64,000 nt of DNA, taken from assembly GCA_026315105.1 (NCBI GenBank), contig CM048747.1, forward strand, positions 282,291,654 to 282,355,653, given 5' to 3'. Made by a program: the position numbers and the translations under genes. Below, piece after piece: positions 22,255 to 31,449 of the stretch (the first letter of the stretch is position 1; the number at the start of each line of letters is the position of its first letter). This DNA is from Locusta migratoria. Its lineage: Eukaryota; Arthropoda; Insecta; Orthoptera; Acrididae. The notes beneath the pieces were generated by a model, which saw only the letters and a program-made list of their open reading frames with translations, searched no databases and was not told the origin of the DNA.

Positions 22255-23025
22255 AACACTAATACCCGATGTTGAAAGTGAGGTTATGACTGGCGATCTG
22301 TTAAGTAGGAAGTCATAGTTAAATACTGGAATTGAAGAAACAATGCTAAATGTTATTGACGGCCAAAGAAAACCTTGTAATCTGTGTTTTTGGTCAACTT
22401 AGTGTGGTAAAGTTCTGGGAAGTGAAACAGCATTTAAAAACATTCACATCTATTTTCAAGCAAAAAAAAAAATAAACTTAGGAGCACATCAAACAATATT
22501 TATAAGAGCATAAATAAACCTTCTTTACTTATCTACTACGATTTGCCCACTGACATTGTTAATAATGTCATGCACAACTGAATTTTTGTCCTTCATTTTG
22601 ACTGATTTTTTCATTTAAAATGCTATTTAATGAAAATTGCAACATCAAATTACAATCTTATTCAAATAAACAATTGGATTCAGTCTTTTCTGTTACAATA
22701 TTGCGAAACATAAACCATTTTTCAGTTTCAGAAGTACGACCCCGCTTTTCGGTGGACAGTAATTGTGATAAATATTGAAGTCGGCATGAAACATTTGCAA
22801 TTTAACGCTAAACCAAAGTATAATAATAAAATAAAGATTAAAAACACAAATTTGCGTGCAAACCATGTAATTGTCGACTACAATATGAAGATCACGTGAT
22901 GAAAATAGGTTAACTTCCGATGTCAGCGGACGACCATTCAATCAAAACAATCTTCTCGAGAAAGCTTCATGTGACGTTGATGTTCTGGTAACGGACACTG
23001 TGAACGCCGTCATTAGAACTACATT
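22255..23025 (-). mobile_element. TIR DNA element, inverted copy 2
   Basis: Reverse complement of about 21165-21930: GATGTTGAAAGTGAGGTTAT at 22268 mirrors ATAACCTCACTTTCAACATC at 21905, and TTCTCGAGAAAGCTT at 22953 mirrors AAGCTTTCTCGAGAA at 21237. The terminal TIR nearest copy 1 is missing, so this copy is truncated. Together the two form an imperfect inverted pair with about 225 bp between them. Confidence 0.8.
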
Positions 23026-23203
23026 TTGGAATACATTTTGATCCTGAACTTCGACATTACGCAAAATATACATAAATATGAAGGAAAATGGCGTACTAAC
23101 TGGTGCGATGACTCCAGCTGACAGCTACTAGCCTGCGCATGCGCAGTGAACCCACTACTACCGAATTTAGAACTGGCCCTATTTCGTTATTGCTATACTA
23201 GCG

Positions 23204-23843
23204 GCTAAAGGAAGTCTAGTAGCACGCGTAAGCGTGGCGCGGAGCCTCGCCGCGGCTAAGTCCGTTATCGCTGACGTCATATCGGCGCGGGTTGCATACC
23301 GCTCAGGGGAGTCGTTACTCCCCCCATTGCTGGTACCCCCCCACGATTTCTCCATTTGTTGTTGCTGTTGCATTCCTGTTTAACTGTAACCTATCACCTG
23401 ACCAACCTGACCAACTCAGACTACATTACAGTTCAATATGTATAGTGTGTCCTTATCTTAAAATAAAACTGTTATTGAAACTAAAAATACTTCTTTATTT
23501 CAATGACGATAATAATACAACACATCTCCAATAACTCTAATCTTACTACAATTCAACATTCCTTTAATCCAAATAGCGACGCCTTCCTGTTCGTTAACTC
23601 TACGATGATTACGAGTTCTAACAACAAATGGCATGTTACAAGAGTAATACGATTTACCCATATCCTTATTATACACTATAATGAACGTCTATCCGATCCA
23701 GAACGACCGCGAGAAAGCTCCTAACGGCCCTTTTAAACCTACAGAAATGGGACATACATATTCAAAATCAGCACAAAAAACTCAACTAAATACACTTTGA
23801 ACGGTAAAAATATGATAAAATTCCATCCGGACCTGAAATCGTA
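23204..23843 (-). repeat. Array unit M1 (minus; different internal deletion)
   Basis: Begins within the 3' arm of the stem-loop at the array's left edge. Its ORF end (residues after the VYNKDMGKSY region, through YYYRH) is intact, but the sequence before it is joined at about 23680-23685 to a 60-bp segment (AAAGCTCCTAACGGCCC and neighbours, in minus sense) that other units lack and that reappears at the array's right end (30164-30219). M1 is therefore a different deletion derivative from the 697-bp units. Confidence 0.85.
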
Positions 23844-24517
23844 CGCGTGCTAAAGGAAGTCTAGTAGCACGTGTAAGCGCGGCGCGTAGCCTCGCCGCGG
23901 CTAAGTCCGTTATCGCTGACGTCATATCGGCGCGGGTTGCATACCGCTCAGGGGAGTCGTTACTCCCCCCATTGCTGGTACCCCCCACGATTTCTCCATT
24001 TGTTGTTGCTGTTGCATTCCTGTTTAACCGTAACCTATCACCTGACCAACCTGACCAACTCAGACTACATTACAGTTCAATATGTATAGTGTGTCCTTAT
24101 CTTAAAATAAAACTGTTATTGAAACTAAAAATACTTCTTTATTTCAATGACGATAATAATACAACACATCTCCAATAACTCTAATCTTACTACAATTCAA
24201 CATTCCTTTAATCCAAATAGCGACGCCTTCCTGTTCGTTAACTCTACGATGATTACGAGTTCTAACAACAAATGGCATGTTACAAGAGTAATACGATTTA
24301 CCCATATCCTTATTATACACTTCAAACACTTGAAATGTCCGATAAGCAATCACATCTCTATTATTAAAACTCTCAAGTCCACCTTGCGCCTTTAAAGTAT
24401 CACCGTTACCACGAACAATTGCAGCTGTAATCCAACCATTACCATGGCTCGGAGTATTGTCAGCTCTAGTAACTGTAGACTGGAGAACACCACCGCAAAA
24501 CACACTAGGTCCTTGCA
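23844..24517 (-). repeat. Array unit M2 (minus; longest ORF)
   Basis: Inverted unit ending at the head-to-head junction (about 24493-24527). It keeps about 100 bp of ORF upstream sequence that the 697-bp plus units have lost, so it best represents the parental ORF. Its stem-loop lies at 23843-23873, with one mismatch in the stem. Confidence 0.85.
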
Positions 24518-24524
24518 GAAACAC
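24144..24524 (-). CDS. Unrecognised protein, longest array ORF (126 aa)
   Basis: The longest version of the array ORF. Visible features: RADNTPSHGNGWITAAIVRG (about residues 20-39), GLESFNNRDVIAYRTFQVFEVY (about 49-70), PFVVRTRNHRRVNEQEG (about 82-98), WIKGMLNCSKIRVIGDVLYYY (about 101-124). It alternates short beta-like strands with basic and aromatic residues, and ends in a hydrophobic-aromatic strand. That layout, with its compact size and C-terminal strand, recalls the end of jelly-roll capsid proteins of small circular DNA viruses; this is an impression without any search. The N-terminus is probably missing, since the ORF runs into the junction. AATAAA directly follows the stop. Confidence 0.5.
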   Translation of the reverse strand: MFLQGPSVFCGGVLQSTVTRADNTPSHGNGWITAAIVRGNGDTLKAQGGLESFNNRDVIAYRTFQVFEVYNKDMGKSYYSCNMPFVVRTRNHRRVNEQEGVAIWIKGMLNCSKIRVIGDVLYYYRH

Positions 24525-25281
24525 CTGTGGTGTTCTCCAGTTTACAGTTACTAGAGCTGATAATGCTCCGAGCCATGGTAATGGTTGGATTACAGCTGCA
24601 ATTGTTCGTGGTAACGGTGATACTTTAAAGGCGCAAGGTGGACTTGAGAGTTTTAATAATAGAGATGTGATTGCTTATCGGACATTTCAAGTGTTTGAAG
24701 TGTATAATAAGGATATGGGTAAATCGTATTACTCTTGTAACATGCCATTTGTTGTTAGAACTCGTAATCATCGTAGAGTTAACGAACTGAAGGCGTCGCT
24801 ATTTGGATTAAAGGAATGTTGAATTGTAGTAAGATTAGAGTTATTGGAGATGTGTTGTATTATTATCGTCATTGAAATAAAGAAGTATTTTTAGTTTCAA
24901 TAACAGTTTTATTTTAAGATTAGGACTCACTATACATATTGAACTGTAATGTAGTCTGAGTTGGTCAGGTTGGTCAGGTGATAGGTTACGGTTAAACAGG
25001 AATGCAACAGCAACAACAAATGGAGAAATCGTGGGGGGGTACCAGCAATGGGGGGAGTAACGACTCCCCTGAGCGGTATGCAACCCGCGCCGATATGACG
25101 TCAGCGATAACGGACTTAGCCGCGGCGAGGCTACGCGCCGTGCTTACGCGTGCTACTAGACTTCCTTTAGCACGCGTACAATTTTAGGTCCGGATGGAAT
25201 TTTATCGTATTTTTACCGTTCAAAGTGTATTTAGTTGAGTTTTTTGTGCTGATTTTGAATATGTATGTCCCATTTCTGTAG
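24518..25281 (+). repeat. Array unit P1 (plus; variant A)
   Basis: First plus unit after the head-to-head junction. Its ORF part (24526-24822) keeps the longer upstream segment (LQFTVTRADNAPSHGNGWITA) but has the A-type one-base deletion (GAACTGAAGG instead of GAACAGGAAGG), which shifts the frame and stops early at KEC. Stem-loop at 25145-25178. Seven-G run in GTGGGGGGGTACC. Confidence 0.85.
25145..25178 (+). other. Conserved stem-loop, candidate replication origin
   Basis: A perfect 11-bp stem, TACGCGTGCTA (25145-25155) and TAGCACGCGTA (25168-25178), with the 12-nt loop CTAGACTTCCTT. It recurs once per plus unit at the same place. No NANTATTAC nonamer is in the loop, so it is not the usual CRESS-virus origin. 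The array's left border at 23204 falls within this element. Role is inferred from recurrence and position only. Confidence 0.55.
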
Positions 25282-25573
25282 GTTTAGTTATATTGCAATT
25301 GTTCGTGGTAACGGTGATACTTTAAAGGCGCAAGGTGGACTTGAGAGTTTTAATAATAGAGATGTGATTGCTTATCGGACATTTCAAGTGTTTGAAGTGT
25401 ATAATAAGGATATGGGTAAATCGTATTACTCTTGTAACATGCCATTTGTTGTTAGAACTCGTAATCATCGTAGAGTTAACGAACAGGAAGGCGTTGCTAT
25501 TTGGATTAAAGGAATGTTGAATTGTAGTAAGATTAGAGTTATTGGAGATGTGTTGTATTATTATCGTCATTGA
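25265..25573 (+). CDS. Unrecognised array ORF, B-type (102 aa)
   Basis: Representative of the intact plus-strand ORF; equivalent frames lie at 26658-26966, 28748-29056 and 29446-29754. Residues from IVRGNG (about 12) onward are the same as residues 35-126 of the 24144-24524 ORF. The first 11 residues come from the TGTATGTCCCATTTCTGTAGG segment brought in by the deletion, so the ATG may be fortuitous. AATAAA starts 3 bp after the stop. No function can be assigned. Confidence 0.45.
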   Translation: MSHFCRFSYIAIVRGNGDTLKAQGGLESFNNRDVIAYRTFQVFEVYNKDMGKSYYSCNMPFVVRTRNHRRVNEQEGVAIWIKGMLNCSKIRVIGDVLYYYRH

Positions 25574-25978
25574 AATAAAGAAGTATTTTTAGTTTCAATA
25601 ACAGTTTTATTTTAAGATAAGGACACACTATACATATTGAACTGTAATGTAGTCTGAGTTGGTCAGGTTGGTCAGGTGATAGGTTACGGTTAAACAGGAA
25701 TGCAACAGCAACAACAAATGGAGAAATCGTGGGGGGTACCAGCAATGGGGGGAGTAACGACTCCCCTGAGCGGTATGCAACCCGCGCCGATATGACGTCA
25801 GCGATAACGGACTTAGCCGCGGCGAGGCTACGCGCCGTGCTTACGCGTGCTACTAGACTTCCTTTAGCACGCGTACAATTTTAGGTCCGGATGGAATTTT
25901 ATCGTATTTTTACCGTTCAAAGTGTATTTAGTTGAGTTTTTTGTGCTGATTTTGAATATGTATGTCCCATTTCTGTAG
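25282..25978 (+). repeat. Array unit P2 (variant B)
   Basis: 697-bp unit. B-type markers: GAACAGGAAGG in the ORF and AAGATAAGGACACAC after it. The open frame 25265-25573 (102 codons) has an N-terminus created by the deletion junction (MSHFCRFSYIAIVRG), then the shared core through YYYRH. GC zone reads CGCGCCGTGC. Confidence 0.88.
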
Positions 25979-26674
25979 GTTTAGTTATATTGCAATTGTT
26001 CGTGGTAACGGTGATACTTTAAAGGCGCAAGGTGGACTTGAGAGTTTTAATAATAGAGATGTGATTGCTTATCGGACATTTCAAGTGTTTGAAGTGTATA
26101 ATAAGGATATGGGTAAATCGTATTACTCTTGTAACATGCCATTTGTTGTTAGAACTCGTAATCATCGTAGAGTTAACGAACTGAAGGCGTCGCTATTTGG
26201 ATTAAAGGAATGTTGAATTGTAGTAAGATTAGAGTTATTGGAGATGTGTTGTATTATTATCGTCATTGAAATAAAGAAGTATTTTTAGTTTCAATAACAG
26301 TTTTATTTTAAGATTAGGACTCACTATACATATTGAACTGTAATGTAGTCTGAGTTGGTCAGGTTGGTCAGGTGATAGGTTACGGTTAAACAGGAATGCA
26401 ACAGCAACAACAAATGGAGAAATCGTGGGGGGTACCAGCAATGGGGGGAGTAACGACTCCCCTGAGCGGTATGCAACCCGCGCCGATATGACGTCAGCGA
26501 TAACGGACTTAGCCGCGGCGAGGCTACGCGCCGTGCTTACGCGTGCTACTAGACTTCCTTTAGCACGCGTACAATTTTAGGTCCGGATGGAATTTTATCG
26601 TATTTTTACCGTTCAAAGTGTATTTAGTTGAGTTTTTTGTGCTGATTTTGAATATGTATGTCCCATTTCTGTAG
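25979..26674 (+). repeat. Array unit P3 (variant A)
   Basis: A-type: GAACTGAAGG, so the open frame 25962-26216 is frameshifted to 84 codons; AAGATTAGGACTCAC after it; six-G run; CGCGCCGTGC zone. Confidence 0.88.
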
Positions 26675-27371
26675 GTTTAGTTATATTGCAATTGTTCGTG
26701 GTAACGGTGATACTTTAAAGGCGCAAGGTGGACTTGAGAGTTTTAATAATAGAGATGTGATTGCTTATCGGACATTTCAAGTGTTTGAAGTGTATAATAA
26801 GGATATGGGTAAATCGTATTACTCTTGTAACATGCCATTTGTTGTTAGAACTCGTAATCATCGTAGAGTTAACGAACAGGAAGGCGTTGCTATTTGGATT
26901 AAAGGAATGTTGAATTGTAGTAAGATTAGAGTTATTGGAGATGTGTTGTATTATTATCGTCATTGAAATAAAGAAGTATTTTTAGTTTCAATAACAGTTT
27001 TATTTTAAGATAAGGACACACTATACATATTGAACTGTAATGTAGTCTGAGTTGGTCAGGTTGGTCAGGTGATAGGTTACGGTTAAACAGGAATGCAACA
27101 GCAACAACAAATGGAGAAATCGTGGGGGGTACCAGCAATGGGGGGAGTAACGACTCCCCTGAGCGGTATGCAACCCGCGCCGATATGACGTCAGCGATAA
27201 CGGACTTAGCCGCGGCGAGGCTACGCGCCGCGCTTACGCGTGCTACTAGACTTCCTTTAGCACGCGTACGATTTTAGGTCCGGATGGAATTTTATCGTAT
27301 TTTTACCGTTCAAAGTGTATTTAGTTGAGTTTTTTGTGCTGATTTTGAATATGTATGTCCCATTTCTGTAG
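26675..27371 (+). repeat. Array unit P4 (variant B)
   Basis: B-type, open frame 26658-26966 intact at 102 codons. The GC zone reads CGCGCCGCGC and the base after the stem is ACG rather than ACA. Confidence 0.88.
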
Positions 27372-28068
27372 GTTTAGTTATATTGCAATTGTTCGTGGTA
27401 ACGGTGATACTTTAAAGGCGCAAGGTGGACTTGAGAGTTTTAATAATAGAGATGTGATTGCTTATCGGACATTTCAAGTGTTTGAAGTGTATAATAAGGA
27501 TATGGGTAAATCGTATTACTCTTGTAACATGCCATTTGTTGTTAGAACTCGTAATCATCGTAGAGTTAACGAACTGAAGGCGTCGCTATTTGGATTAAAG
27601 GAATGTTGAATTGTAGTAAGATTAGAGTTATTGGAGATGTGTTGTATTATTATCGTCATTGAAATAAAGAAGTATTTTTAGTTTCAATAACAGTTTTATT
27701 TTAAGATTAGGACTCACTATACATATTGAACTGTAATGTAGTCTGAGTTGGTCAGGTTGGTCAGGTGATAGGTTACGGTTAAACAGGAATGCAACAGCAA
27801 CAACAAATGGAGAAATCGTGGGGGGGTACCAGCAATGGGGGGAGTAACGACTCCCCTGAGCGGTATGCAACCCGCGCCGATATGACGTCAGCGATAACGG
27901 ACTTAGCCGCGGCGAGGCTACGCGCCGTGCTTACGCGTGCTACTAGACTTCCTTTAGCACGCGTACAATTTTAGGTCCGGATGGAATTTTATCGTATTTT
28001 TACCGTTCAAAGTGTATTTAGTTGAGTTTTTTGTGCTGATTTTGAATATGTATGTCCCATTTCTGTAG
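27372..28068 (+). repeat. Array unit P5 (variant A)
   Basis: A-type, frame 27355-27609 shifted to 84 codons. Seven-G run as in P1, and CGCGCCGTGC. Confidence 0.88.
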
Positions 28069-28764
28069 GTTTAGTTATATTGCAATTGTTCGTGGTAACG
28101 GTGATACTTTAAAGGCGCAAGGTGGACTTGAGAGTTTTAATAATAGAGATGTGATTGCTTATCGGACATTTCAAGTGTTTGAAGTGTATAATAAGGATAT
28201 GGGTAAATCGTATTACTCTTGTAACATGCCATTTGTTGTTAGAACTCGTAATCATCGTAGAGTTAACGAACTGAAGGCGTCGCTATTTGGATTAAAGGAA
28301 TGTTGAATTGTAGTAAGATTAGAGTTATTGGAGATGTGTTGTATTATTATCGTCATTGAAATAAAGAAGTATTTTTAGTTTCAATAACAGTTTTATTTTA
28401 AGATTAGGACTCACTATACATATTGAACTGTAATGTAGTCTGAGTTGGTCAGGTTGGTCAGGTGATAGGTTACGGTTAAACAGGAATGCAACAGCAACAA
28501 CAAATGGAGAAATCGTGGGGGGTACCAGCAATGGGGGGAGTAACGACTCCCCTGAGCGGTATGCAACCCGCGCCGATATGACGTCAGCGATAACGGACTT
28601 AGCCGCGGCGAGGCTACGCGCCGTGCTTACGCGTGCTACTAGACTTCCTTTAGCACGCGTACAATTTTAGGTCCGGATGGAATTTTATCGTATTTTTACC
28701 GTTCAAAGTGTATTTAGTTGAGTTTTTTGTGCTGATTTTGAATATGTATGTCCCATTTCTGTAG
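28069..28764 (+). repeat. Array unit P6 (variant A)
   Basis: A-type, frame 28052-28306 shifted to 84 codons; six-G run. It follows another A unit, so strict A-B alternation is broken here. Confidence 0.88.
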
Positions 28765-29462
28765 GTTTAGTTATATTGCAATTGTTCGTGGTAACGGTGA
28801 TACTTTAAAGGCGCAAGGTGGACTTGAGAGTTTTAATAATAGAGATGTGATTGCTTATCGGACATTTCAAGTGTTTGAAGTGTATAATAAGGATATGGGT
28901 AAATCGTATTACTCTTGTAACATGCCATTTGTTGTTAGAACTCGTAATCATCGTAGAGTTAACGAACAGGAAGGCGTTGCTATTTGGATTAAAGGAATGT
29001 TGAATTGTAGTAAGATTAGAGTTATTGGAGATGTGTTGTATTATTATCGTCATTGAAATAAAGAAGTATTTTTAGTTTCAATAACAGTTTTATTTTAAGA
29101 TAAGGACACACTATACATATTGAACTGTAATGTAGTCTGAGTTGGTCAGGTTGGTCAGGTGATAGGTTACGGTTAAACAGGAATGCAACAGCAACAACAA
29201 ATGGAGAAATCGTGGGGGGGTACCAGCAATGGGGGGAGTAACGACTCCCCTGAGCGGTATGCAACCCGCGCCGATATGACGTCAGCGATTACGGACTTAG
29301 CCGCGGCGAGGCTACGCGCCGCACTTACGCGTGCTACTAGACTTCCTTTAGCACGCGTACGATTTTAGGTCCGGATGGAATTTTATCGTATTTTTACCGT
29401 TCAAAGTGTATTTAGTTGAGTTTTTTGTGCTGATTTTGAATATGTATGTCCCATTTCTGTAG
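28765..29462 (+). repeat. Array unit P7 (variant B)
   Basis: B-type, open frame 28748-29056 intact. 698 bp because of a seven-G run. GCGATTACGG replaces GCGATAACGG and CGCGCCGCAC replaces CGCGCCGTGC, both shared with P8. Confidence 0.88.
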
Positions 29463-30159
29463 GTTTAGTTATATTGCAATTGTTCGTGGTAACGGTGATA
29501 CTTTAAAGGCGCAAGGTGGACTTGAGAGTTTTAATAATAGAGATGTGATTGCTTATCGGACATTTCAAGTGTTTGAAGTGTATAATAAGGATATGGGTAA
29601 ATCGTATTACTCTTGTAACATGCCATTTGTTGTTAGAACTCGTAATCATCGTAGAGTTAACGAACAGGAAGGCGTTGCTATTTGGATTAAAGGAATGTTG
29701 AATTGTAGTAAGATTAGAGTTATTGGAGATGTGTTGTATTATTATCGTCATTGAAATAAAGAAGTATTTTTAGTTTCAATAACAGTTTTATTTTAAGATA
29801 AGGACACACTATACATATTGAACTGTAATGTAGTCTGAGTTGGTCAGGTTGGTCAGGTGATAGGTTACGGTTAAACAGGAATGCAACAGCAACAACAAAT
29901 GGAGAAATCGTGGGGGGTACCAGCAATGGGGGGAGTAACGACTCCCCTGAGCGGTATGCAACCCGCGCCGATATGACGTCAGCGATTACGGACTTGGCCG
30001 CGGCGAGGCTACGCGCCGCACTTACGCGTGCTACTAGACTTCCTTTAGCACGCGTACGATTTTAGGTCCGGATGGAATTTTATCGTATTTTTACCGTTCA
30101 AAGTGTATTTAGTTGAGTTTTTTGTGCTGATTTTGAATATGTATGTCCCATTTCTGTAG
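29463..30159 (+). repeat. Array unit P8 (variant B)
   Basis: B-type, open frame 29446-29754 intact. Shares the GCGATTACGG and CGCGCCGCAC changes with P7, suggesting a recent duplication of the pair. It ends where the terminal segment begins. Confidence 0.88.
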
Positions 30160-30229
30160 GTTTAAAAGGGCCGTTAGGAGCTTTCTCGCGGTCGTTCTGG
30201 ATCGGATAGACGTTCATTATGGTATACTA
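30160..30229 (+). repeat. Array right terminal segment
   Basis: GTTTAAAAGGGCCGTTAGGA and following bases, the reverse complement of 23685-23757 in M1. It shows the sequence that follows the CTGTAGG segment in the parental element, which the 697-bp units have deleted. After CATTAT the sequence leaves the M1 version and reaches the flanking 12-bp repeat. Confidence 0.8.
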
Positions 30230-30369
30230 GCTATACTAGCGCGATGATACTAGTCGAGCCGTTCAAACGACATTAACGCAACTTGTTATCAAGTTCGTCT
30301 AAAACGGGCTTAAGAAGGCAAAAGAACAAACACCTAAATTAGAGACCTAAATAATTCAGTTCAGTTCGC

Positions 30370-31440
30370 TGTAGAATTTTTGAACAGTTTTGAAAGGCAT
30401 TCGACATGGTACCACACTGCAGACTACCAATGAAGGAACGAGCATATGGAATAGGTACCCAAATATGTGAATGGCTCGAAGACTACTTAAGTAATAGAAC
30501 TCAGTACGTTTTTCTCGGTGGCGAGTGTTCATCAGATACTAGTGTATCATGAGGAGTGCCCCAGGGAATTGAAAGGATTGCTACTATTTTCTATCAATAC
30601 AAATGATCTGACAGACAGAGTGCAGCTGTTTGCTGATGATGCTATGGTATACAAGAAGGTGTCGTCATTGAATGAATGTAGTAGGAAGGAGGATGAATTG
30701 GACCAAATTTTTAGGTGATGAGAGGAAAGGAAGCTAGCTCTAAATGCAGAAAAAGTCGCAGTTGAGTAGGAGAAATAATCCTGTTATATTCAAATACAGC
30801 ATTAGCAGTGCACTTCTTGACAGATTCGTGTCAGTTAAATATCCAGGCATAACACTGCATGGGGATATGAAATAGAACGAGCATATTAGGACAGTTATGG
30901 GTAAGGTGGATGGTCGACTTTGGTTTATTGGGAGAATTTAGGGAAGATGTGTTTCGTCTGTAAAGGAGACTGCATATAAAACGCTGGTATGACCATGTCT
31001 TGAGTATTGTTTAAGTGTTTGGGATCCCCATCACATCGGTTTAAAGGAAAAAAAAGAAGCAATTCAGTGGCAGGTGGCTACGTTTGTTACTGGTAGGTTC
31101 GATCAATGCACAAGTGTTACTGAGATGCTTCAGGAATTCAAGTGGGAGTAGCTGAAGGGAAAGCGATTTCTTTTCAAGAAACACTGTTGAAGAAATTTAG
31201 AAGATCGGAATTTGACGCAGACTTCAGAACGATTTTACTGCTGCCAACCTACATTTCGTGTAAAGGCCAAAACGATAAGATCAGAGAGATTAGGGCTTGT
31301 AGAGATGCATACAAGCATTCGTTTTTCCCTCATTTTATATGGGAGTGGAACAGGAAAGCAAGTAACTAAAAGTGGTACTGAGTACCCTCCGCCATGTACC
31401 TTTGGATGGATTGCAAAGTATTTATGTAGAAGTAGAGGAG
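30370..31440 (+). pseudogene. CR1-like LINE, second family: RT palm to 3' end
   Basis: Starts at a motif A-like FERHSTWYH (about 30388-30415), then EYLSNRTQYVF-like bases, then QLFADDAMVYKK (about 30622-30660) holding the catalytic AspAsp, then GRFDQCTSVTEML and the C-terminal module with FQETLLKKFRRSEFD (31142-31369). Stops and frameshifts are frequent. It belongs to the same family as 35.09-36.04 kb and probably to the same insertion as 20.08-20.98 and 22.04-22.18 kb. The 3' end is near 31430, at a TATTTATGTAGAAGTAGAGG-like tail. Confidence 0.82.
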
Positions 31441-31449
31441 GTATCAGGT

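Larger units (their letters stand above)
23204..30229. repeat. Array of ~697-bp virus-like or replicon-like units
   Basis: Ten units: two in minus orientation (23204-24517), then eight in plus orientation (24518-30229). Seven plus junctions of the form GTTTAGTTATATTG lie at 25282, 25979, 26675, 27372, 28069, 28765 and 29463, a spacing of 696-698 bp. Each unit has a short ORF, an AATAAA just after its stop, a GC-rich zone with ACGTCA and a stem-loop, and a TGTATGTCCCATTTCTGTAGG segment. The 12-bp repeat GCTATACTAGCG flanks the whole (23192-23203 and 30230-30241). I do not recognise the family. A concatemer of a small circular replicon or virus is one hypothesis; an amplified transposon derivative or a satellite is the alternative. 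Confidence 0.9.

Noticed and set aside
24841..25083. 80-codon minus-strand ORF (and 61-codon plus ORF at 25002-25187) recurring in array units
   Set aside because: They cover the non-coding GC-rich and poly(A) zones, start in a CAACAG repeat or end in the ORF antisense, and change length with the G-run; no domain seen.
25433..25445. CRESS-type nonamer (GTATTAC) inside the array ORF
   Set aside because: CGTATTACT occurs in coding sequence without a flanking stem, so it is not a credible origin.
23204..30229. CRISPR array
   Set aside because: Units are about 697 bp with coding content and no spacer pattern; the DNA is eukaryotic.
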